The position numbers were made by a program, and so were the translations under genes. Below, piece after piece: positions 58,890 through 64,000 of a DNA stretch of 64,000 nt. The notes below the pieces were generated by a model that was given only the letters and a program-made list of their open reading frames with translations, searched no databases and was not told where the DNA came from. Every line of letters starts with the position of its first letter. Position 1 is the first letter of the stretch. Source of the stretch: an uncultured Pelagibacteraceae bacterium (lineage in GTDB: Bacteria > Pseudomonadota > Alphaproteobacteria > Pelagibacterales > Pelagibacteraceae). The stretch spans positions 20,639-84,638 of the forward strand of contig CACITX010000001.1 in NCBI GenBank assembly GCA_902589705.1, read 5' to 3'.

Positions 58890-59636
58890 TTAATTTTTTT
58901 TTATCTCTCCTTTGCTCGTGTGAACATGATCATGTCTATGTTCATACCTTGTTAATATTTGATAAGCTTGTTCACCAAACAGAGCTTTATATTCGTTATT
59001 CTTTGCAACATCCATTGGAGATCCTGAACAACAGACGTGACCGTTTAAGCAGACAACATGGTCTGTAGCACTCATCACTGTGTGTAAGTCATGTGAAATT
59101 AATAAAATTCCACAATTTAATTCGTCTGTAATTTTCTTTATGAGTTTATATAAAGCTATTTCACCAGTGAAATCTACTCCTTGTACTGGTTCATCAAGCA
59201 CCAATAAATCTGGTTTTTTTGAAATTGCTCTTGCAATCAATACTCTTTGAAATTCACCGCCTGATAAATCACCCAAATTTTTATTTTTAAGTTGTATAAC
59301 GCCAGTTAATGATAAAGCTTCGTTAATATCTTCATCTTTAAGATTTTCAGTCAATACCATGAAATCCTTTACTCTAAGTGGCAATGTCCAGTCGATTGAA
59401 ATCTTTTGAGGAACATAACCAACTTTATTTGTATATTTTTCAACCTCTCCATCAATTTTTTTATAAATTCCTAATGCAATTTTAGCGGTTGTACTTTTTC
59501 CAGAACCATTTGGCCCAATAAGAGTAACTATTTGTCCTTTTTTAATTTGTAGTGATACTCCTTTGACTAACCATTTGTCTTTTAAACGGAAGCCAGCTTG
59601 ATTTAATTTTACTAAAATATTTTGATTTGAGGTCAT
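58890..59636 (-). CDS. znuC: zinc ABC transporter ATP-binding protein
   Basis: ATPase of the zinc importer. Walker A GPNGSGKST is at residues 41-49, the signature LSGGEFQRVLIARAI near 120, Walker B LLVLDEPVQGVD, and the switch His in LISHDLHTV. It has 248 residues with a C-terminal tail rich in His (RYEHRHDHVHTSKGE), which may bind zinc. First gene of znuC-znuB-zur; its start faces the double Zur box. Confidence 0.93.
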   Translation of the reverse strand: MTSNQNILVKLNQAGFRLKDKWLVKGVSLQIKKGQIVTLIGPNGSGKSTTAKIALGIYKKIDGEVEKYTNKVGYVPQKISIDWTLPLRVKDFMVLTENLKDEDINEALSLTGVIQLKNKNLGDLSGGEFQRVLIARAISKKPDLLVLDEPVQGVDFTGEIALYKLIKKITDELNCGILLISHDLHTVMSATDHVVCLNGHVCCSGSPMDVAKNNEYKALFGEQAYQILTRYEHRHDHVHTSKGEIKKN

Positions 59637-59644
59637 TTAATTCC

Positions 59645-59689
59645 TTGACATATAACTGTTATATTATTACATAGTGTTATATTATAACA
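59645..59689. promoter_or_regulatory. Zur operator region between znuC and znuA
   Basis: Two similar palindromes lie in the 72-base divergent spacer. 59675-59689 is a perfect 15-mer, TGTTATA-T-TATAACA; 59657-59671 is the same with one mismatch in the right arm. Their centres are 18 bases apart. A perfect -35 TTGACA (59645-59650, plus strand) abuts them, so bound Zur would block the znuA promoter and probably the znuC one. The motif agrees with the known alphaproteobacterial Zur consensus. Confidence 0.75.
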
Positions 59690-59708
59690 ATTTTGCAATA
59701 CTATCACT

Positions 59709-60713
59709 ATGAATAACATTAAAAAATTACCATTTATATTATCAATATTATCTTTATTTACTATTTTTTCACCAGCAAATGCCGATATTAAAGTAGTCGC
59801 TTCAATTAAACCTATACATTCTTTAGCAAGCTATTTGATGGATGGAGTGGGTAAACCAGACTTGATAGTAGACGGGTATGCTTCACCGCATGGATTTGCT
59901 ATGAAACCGTCGCACGCTAAAATGTTACAGAATGCTGACCTAATATTTTGGGTTGGTGAAGATTTAGAAAATTTTTTAGAAAAACCATTAAAATCAATAG
60001 CAAAAAAAGCTGAGAAAATAGAATTAATGGAAATTAAGGGTCTTAAAAAATTAAAATTTAGAGAAAGAAATATCTTTGAAGAACATGGACACGATGAGCA
60101 TAAAGAACACGTTCATAAAGAAGATAAACATGACGATCATAAGCACGATGAGCATAAAGAACACGGTCATAAAGAAGATAAACATGACGATCATCACGGG
60201 CATGCTCACGGCGAACATGATCCACATATTTGGCTTGATCCAATAAACGCAAAAGCAATACTAAGTGAAATGGCAGAGCATTTAATTAAAAAAGATTCAA
60301 ACAATGCATCTACTTACAAAGCTAATTTAAAGAAGGCTCATAAAGCTTTAGATAATCTTACAAAAAAAGTTAAATCTGAGTTAAAAGGAGATTTTAAATC
60401 TATTGTCTTCCATGATGCTTACCAGTATTTCGAGAAAAGATTTGATGTTAATGTTTTAGGAGCTTTTACAGTTAATACAGATGTATTACCAGGTGCTGAA
60501 CAATTAGCTGAAATCAGAGAGATCATTGAACATGAAAAGGTAACTTGTGTATTTTCAGAACCTCAATTTAATCCAAATATCATTAAGGCAGTTGCAAAAG
60601 ATATGAAGATAAGCACCGGTGTAATTGACCCTTTAGGTGCAACCTTAAATCCAGGAAAAGATTTATACTTTGATTTAATTAGAAATATGTATGCTTCTTT
60701 TAAAGGTTGTTAA
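59709..60713 (+). CDS. znuA: zinc ABC transporter substrate-binding protein with duplicated His-rich loop
   Basis: Periplasmic zinc-binding protein of cluster A-I, 334 residues. Signal peptide cleaved after A25 (SPANA/DIKVV). First zinc ligand H61 (YASPHGFAM); second in HDPHIWLDP and third in VFHDAYQYF. Between the first two lies a loop (about residues 120-172) of His/Asp/Glu/Lys, containing an 18-residue unit repeated twice (HDEHKEHVHKEDKHDDHK, then the same with one Val to Gly change). Such loops gather zinc. Ends convergent with nrdB, four bases overlapped. Confidence 0.94.
   Translation: MNNIKKLPFILSILSLFTIFSPANADIKVVASIKPIHSLASYLMDGVGKPDLIVDGYASPHGFAMKPSHAKMLQNADLIFWVGEDLENFLEKPLKSIAKKAEKIELMEIKGLKKLKFRERNIFEEHGHDEHKEHVHKEDKHDDHKHDEHKEHGHKEDKHDDHHGHAHGEHDPHIWLDPINAKAILSEMAEHLIKKDSNNASTYKANLKKAHKALDNLTKKVKSELKGDFKSIVFHDAYQYFEKRFDVNVLGAFTVNTDVLPGAEQLAEIREIIEHEKVTCVFSEPQFNPNIIKAVAKDMKISTGVIDPLGATLNPGKDLYFDLIRNMYASFKGC
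60090..60194 (+). repeat. 54-bp tandem repeat coding the ZnuA His-rich loop
   Basis: Copy 1 at 60090-60143 and copy 2 at 60144-60194, in frame, start with CACGATGAGCATAAAGAACA. The 51 bases shared differ at a single site (GTT versus GGT). The near-identity at synonymous positions points to a recent duplication. Another copy gain or loss would change the loop by 18 residues without a frameshift. Confidence 0.92.
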
Positions 60714-61720
60714 TTAACAAAAACTTCACCCCAACTACCTTTAGTAGATGCTTTAGAATATTCAGTAGCTCTACCCTCAAAGAAGTTCATATGTTCAACT
60801 CCATTCAACATTGTATCTAACCAAGTTAATGGGTTTTTCTTAACATCATATATTGGACTCAAACCAAGCTGTTCTAGTCTTCTATTTCCAATAAATCTTA
60901 TGTACTGTTTAACTTCTTCCGCTGTTAAACCTTCTAGTGATCCCATTTGAAAGGCTAAATCAATAAAAGCATCTTCATGATGTACAATTGTTTTACACGC
61001 ATCATAAATTTCATTTTTCAATTTATCATTCCAGATTTGTGGTTCTTCTTTGATAAAATCTTTAAATAATCTGATCATAGAATTACAGTGAAGAGTTTCA
61101 TCTCTCACAGACCAAGTTACGATCTGACCCATTCCCTTCATCTTGTTAAATCTAGGGAAGTTTAGAAGAATTGCAAAACTTGCAAATAACTGAAGTCCCT
61201 CTGTAAATGCAGAAAACACAGCCATTGTCATTGCAATATTATGTTTTGATTTAACATCAAACCCTTGCATATAATCATACTTATCTTTCATTTCTTTATA
61301 CTTCATGAAAGCAGAGTATTCTGTTTCTGGCATTCCAATTGTATCTAATAAGTGAGAGTAAGCCGCGATATGAACTGTTTCCATAGCTGCAAATGCCGTC
61401 ATCATCATTAAAACTTCGGTAGGTTTGAATACAGTAGTGTAGTGTCTTAGATAACAATTGTTAACTTCAACATCTGCTTGTGTAAAAAATCTAAAAATGT
61501 GAGTTAATAAATTTTTTTCTTCTACAGATAAATTTTTCTGCCAGTCTCTGACATCATCACCTAGTGGTACTTCTTCTGGTAACCAGTGAATTCTTTGTTG
61601 CGTTAACCAGGCATCATAGCACCATGGGTATCTAAATGGTTTATAAACTGGATTTTCTACTAATAATCCCATTTTTTTTGGCTGGATTATTCCTGGCTTA
61701 ATTTTTTCTGCTACTGACAT
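60710..61720 (-). CDS. nrdB: ribonucleoside-diphosphate reductase, beta subunit (class I)
   Basis: Radical-generating subunit of ribonucleotide reductase. From the ATG at 61718-61720 (MSVAEKIKPG, with AGGAGTG upstream) it has 336 residues. Metal ligands fit D83, E114, H117, E174, E208, H211, and the radical tyrosine is Y121 (ETVHIAAY), as in class Ia. No N-terminal ATP-cone. The start lies inside the last codons of nrdA, so translation is coupled. An upstream in-frame ATG three codons earlier is possible. Confidence 0.95.
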   Translation of the reverse strand: MSVAEKIKPGIIQPKKMGLLVENPVYKPFRYPWCYDAWLTQQRIHWLPEEVPLGDDVRDWQKNLSVEEKNLLTHIFRFFTQADVEVNNCYLRHYTTVFKPTEVLMMMTAFAAMETVHIAAYSHLLDTIGMPETEYSAFMKYKEMKDKYDYMQGFDVKSKHNIAMTMAVFSAFTEGLQLFASFAILLNFPRFNKMKGMGQIVTWSVRDETLHCNSMIRLFKDFIKEEPQIWNDKLKNEIYDACKTIVHHEDAFIDLAFQMGSLEGLTAEEVKQYIRFIGNRRLEQLGLSPIYDVKKNPLTWLDTMLNGVEHMNFFEGRATEYSKASTKGSWGEVFVN

Positions 61721-63660
61721 GATAAACACTCCTCATAGTTATTTGACTCGTTATTTGACTTTTGTCCGTTAGAATAAACATTCTTAGTTACATCAGTTTG
61801 TGATGCGTTGTTTACATTTTCGGCTCTTTGGATTGATTTAGATCTGCAGTAATAAAGGCTCTTTAATCCTTTTTTCCAAGCTTGGAAATGAAGATTATGT
61901 AAATCCTTTTTATGTATATCTGCAGGTATAAATATATTTACTGATTGAGCTTGTGAAATATGCGGAGTTCTATCTGCTCCTAATTCCACTACCCATCTTT
62001 GATCTATTTCAAATGCTGTTTTAAAAGTATCTTTTTCTTCAGCAGTTAAAAAATCTAAGTGTGATACTGAACCTTGGTTCGTTGTGATGCTAGACCAAAC
62101 TTCGTCAGTATCTTTTTCATATTTTTGAAGAAGTTTTTTAAGATATTTATTTCTAACATTAAATGATCCAGATAATGTTTTGTGCGTATAACTATTTGCA
62201 GCTATAGGTTCAATTCCTGGAGAAGAACCACCGCAAATTATTGAAATTGATGCTGTAGGTGCTATAGCTGTCTTGTTTGAAAATCTTTCTTTAATTCCAT
62301 ACTCAGCAGCATCTGGACAAGCTCCTCTTTCTTCCGCTAAACTAACTGAAGCCGCATCAACTTTTTCCTGTATATTCTTAAATATTTTTTTATTCCAAAC
62401 TTTGCTCATTACTGAACCAAAAGGAATATTTTTTTGCTGGAAATAAGAATGTAATCCCATTACTCCAAGTCCAACACTTCTTTCTCTCATCGCAGAATAT
62501 TTTGCATGAGCAAATTCATCTGGTGCTCTATTAATGAAGTCGGTCATCACATTATCTAAAAATCTCATTACATCTTCCACGAATTGAGGATCTGCACTCC
62601 ATTGATCGTATGTATCTAAATTTAAAGATGATAAACAGCAAACAGCAGTTCTTTGGTTTCCTTCATTATCTTGGCCAGTAGGTAGTGTGATTTCACTACA
62701 TAAGTTTGAAGTTTTAACTTTTAGTCCAGCCAGTTTGTGATGTTGAGGTATTTGCCTGTTAACTGTATCAATGAAAACAATATAAGGTTCACCAGTTTCA
62801 ATTCTGGCAGTTAATAATCTGATCCATAAGTTTCTTGCAGGAATAGTTGATTGAACTGTGCCGTCATATGGACTTCTTAATGCCCACTGACCTCCGGTTT
62901 CAACTGCTCTCATAAACTCATCTGTAACTAATACTCCGTGATGTAAATTGAGAGATCTTCTATTAACGTCACCACCAGTTGGTCTTCTCATTTCAATAAA
63001 CTCTTCAATTTCAGGATGGTCTATTTGTAGATAACAAGCTGCCGAACCTCTTCTCAAAGAACCTTGACTGATTGCCAAAGTTAAAGAATCCATAACTTTA
63101 ATGAAGGGAATTATTCCAGATGTTTTTCCAACTTTACCAATTTTTTCACCAATTGATCTTAGATTACCCCAATAGCTTCCGATACCACCGCCTCTTGCAG
63201 CAAGCCAAACATTTTCTTCCCAAAGACTTGTTATACCTTCTAGGCTGTCATTCGCCTCATTTAAAAAACAGGAAATTGGTAAACCTCTTTCAGTTCCGCC
63301 ATTAGATAAAACTGGAGTTGCTGGCATGAACCACAAGTTACTTATGTAGTTATAAATTCTTTGTGCGTGTAAATTGTCATCTGCGTATGTGCTTGCTACT
63401 CTCGCAAATAAATCTTGAAAACTCTCATTCTGACCCAAATATCTGTCAGTTAACGTTGCTTTACCAAAATCAGTTAAATTTGAATCTCTAGATCTATCAA
63501 TCTTAATTGTAATGCCCTTATCGTTTTGAAATAGTTCTGTTTCACCTGATAAAGAAAATAAATCTGGTTTTTTAGGACCGTTATTATTTAGTTCGTTTTG
63601 GTGCTTATGGCTTATACTGCCGACAGCTTTCTCTATTGCCAATGATACGTTTTTATTCAT
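61711..63660 (-). CDS. nrdA: ribonucleoside-diphosphate reductase, alpha subunit (class I), without ATP-cone
   Basis: Catalytic subunit converting ribonucleoside diphosphates to deoxy forms. Active-site cysteines match C131 and C341 (redox pair), C321 as the thiyl-radical residue with N319 and E323 (SNLCSEI), the radical-relay tyrosines in SLYYCRS, and the C-terminal shuttle CLSC. It has 649 residues; compared with E. coli NrdA the N-terminus is about 94 residues shorter before the first active-site Cys, so the ATP-cone allosteric domain is absent. Overlaps nrdB. Confidence 0.95.
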   Translation of the reverse strand: MNKNVSLAIEKAVGSISHKHQNELNNNGPKKPDLFSLSGETELFQNDKGITIKIDRSRDSNLTDFGKATLTDRYLGQNESFQDLFARVASTYADDNLHAQRIYNYISNLWFMPATPVLSNGGTERGLPISCFLNEANDSLEGITSLWEENVWLAARGGGIGSYWGNLRSIGEKIGKVGKTSGIIPFIKVMDSLTLAISQGSLRRGSAACYLQIDHPEIEEFIEMRRPTGGDVNRRSLNLHHGVLVTDEFMRAVETGGQWALRSPYDGTVQSTIPARNLWIRLLTARIETGEPYIVFIDTVNRQIPQHHKLAGLKVKTSNLCSEITLPTGQDNEGNQRTAVCCLSSLNLDTYDQWSADPQFVEDVMRFLDNVMTDFINRAPDEFAHAKYSAMRERSVGLGVMGLHSYFQQKNIPFGSVMSKVWNKKIFKNIQEKVDAASVSLAEERGACPDAAEYGIKERFSNKTAIAPTASISIICGGSSPGIEPIAANSYTHKTLSGSFNVRNKYLKKLLQKYEKDTDEVWSSITTNQGSVSHLDFLTAEEKDTFKTAFEIDQRWVVELGADRTPHISQAQSVNIFIPADIHKKDLHNLHFQAWKKGLKSLYYCRSKSIQRAENVNNASQTDVTKNVYSNGQKSNNESNNYEECLSCQ

Positions 63661-63845
63661 ATTTTACCTGTTTTAGCTTAGTTTATTAACAAAACAACTA
63701 CATGTTGTGTTACATTTATGTTAATATACCATATACCAGCGAAATCAATAGAACATTATAGGAACATTTGATTAATTTTGCAAGTGGAAAGTTTTGTTAA
63801 TAAACATTTAATAACAAATTCCTTAATTCTTTAGTATTTAGAGTT
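63661..63845. promoter_or_regulatory. divergent spacer between nrdA and the phosphomannomutase gene
   Basis: 185 bases serving both directions. On the minus strand a near-consensus promoter for nrdAB is clear: TTGCAA (63778-63783), 17-base spacer, TATAAT (63755-63760), start near 63748. The resulting leader of about 88 bases contains an inverted repeat ACAAC-5-GTTGT (63694-63708). A tandem GGTATAT pair lies at 63727-63741. No clear plus-strand promoter could be fixed. Confidence 0.65.
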
Positions 63846-64000
63846 ATGAAAATCAATCAGAATGGATTTAGAGAGTATGACGCCAGGTGGTTGTTTGAAA
63901 AAGATATCGATTTAGAGGGAATCACAGATTTAGGCAAAGGTCTAGGGACTCAAATAATTAATCATACAAAAAAGATAAACCCAAGAGTTATCGTTGGCCA
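63846..64000 (+). CDS. phosphomannomutase/phosphoglucomutase, 3'-truncated by window edge
   Basis: The first 51 codons read MKINQNGFREYDARWLFEKD, then LGKGLGTQIINHTKKINPRVIVG. The FREYDARW opening and the spacing to the second segment are typical of the alpha-D-phosphohexomutase superfamily (ManB/AlgC type). The active-site serine region and the rest lie beyond the window. Likely role: mannose- or glucose-1-phosphate supply for surface polysaccharide. No Shine-Dalgarno evident. Confidence 0.8.
   Translation, partial: MKINQNGFREYDARWLFEKDIDLEGITDLGKGLGTQIINHTKKINPRVIVG

Noticed and set aside
60090..60194. Direct repeats as a possible CRISPR or regulatory array
   Set aside because: There are only two adjoining in-frame units with no spacers, and they code a sensible His-rich loop.
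60058..60258. Open frame on the minus strand opposite the ZnuA His-rich loop, with repeated RHVYLLY-like units
   Set aside because: It is the antisense shadow of the 54-bp repeat. It has no ribosome-binding site and its repeats follow entirely from the sense codons.
63694..63708. NrdR box upstream of nrdA
   Set aside because: The inverted repeat does not match the NrdR consensus well, is single rather than paired, and lies in the leader rather than over the promoter.

Overview
The window is a very A+T-rich, tightly packed bacterial chromosome segment that reads as a streamlined alphaproteobacterium of the SAR11 / Pelagibacterales type. The reasons are the gene order (adk between secY and rpsM, and a tRNA-tuf-secE-rif-str-S10-spc-alpha run with no break), genes that overlap by 1-4 bases, lysine/asparagine/isoleucine-rich proteins, convergent genes that touch or overlap, and a typical marine oligotroph gene set (betaine-type ABC uptake, PQQ dehydrogenase, methylcitrate genes, class II DAHP synthase). 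The assignment is by pattern recognition; no species is claimed. No rRNA, insertion sequence, prophage or CRISPR array was seen.

Region 1 (1-28026, minus strand) is one translation/transcription super-cluster. Read in its own direction it runs tRNA-Tyr, tRNA-Gly, tuf, tRNA-Trp, secE, nusG, rplK, rplA, rplJ, rplL, rpoB, rpoC, rpsL, rpsG, fusA, rpsJ, rplC, rplD, rplW, rplB, rpsS, rplV, rpsC, rplP, rpmC, rpsQ, rplN, rplX, rplE, rpsN, rpsH, rplF, rplR, rpsE, rplO, secY, adk, rpsM, rpsK, rpoA (cut by the window edge). rpmD (L30) is missing from its usual place between rpsE and rplO. Promoter-like sequences lie upstream of tRNA-Tyr, rpsL and rpsM, and a perfect hairpin lies between rplL and rpoB.

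Region 2 (28160-40657) holds an rlmB-type rRNA methyltransferase, tRNA-Thr, a minus-strand group (tRNA-Leu, a CgeB-like glycosyltransferase, NAD kinase), a GT9 glycosyltransferase, a stand-alone CinA N-domain, and a plus-strand run sfsA-map-purB-purC-purS-purQ-purL-bolA-grxD for purine synthesis and Fe-S/redox handling. It closes with rpsD, which has its own promoter.

Region 3 (40700-50136) is metabolic: trmJ, citramalate synthase, cysS, nadE and class II DAHP synthase on the minus strand, pgl on the plus strand, then glmU (acetyltransferase half only), glmS and a small beta-carbonic-anhydrase-like protein. Region 4 (50212-57545) has a PQQ-dependent dehydrogenase, a Gph-type phosphatase, a LysE exporter, prpB, prpC and a small membrane protein on plus, facing a proX-proW uptake pair that has no adjacent ATPase gene.

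Region 5 (57671-64000) is a zinc module: znuC-znuB-zur diverges from znuA across two Zur-box-like palindromes, and ZnuA carries a duplicated histidine-rich loop. Class I ribonucleotide reductase (nrdA-nrdB, without an ATP-cone) and the start of a phosphomannomutase/phosphoglucomutase gene follow. I did not find an obviously new multi-gene system. The most interesting points are the half-size GlmU, the beta-CA-like neighbour of glmS, the Zur switch with its His-rich duplication, the rplL-rpoB hairpin and several promoters that predict leaderless or nearly leaderless mRNAs.
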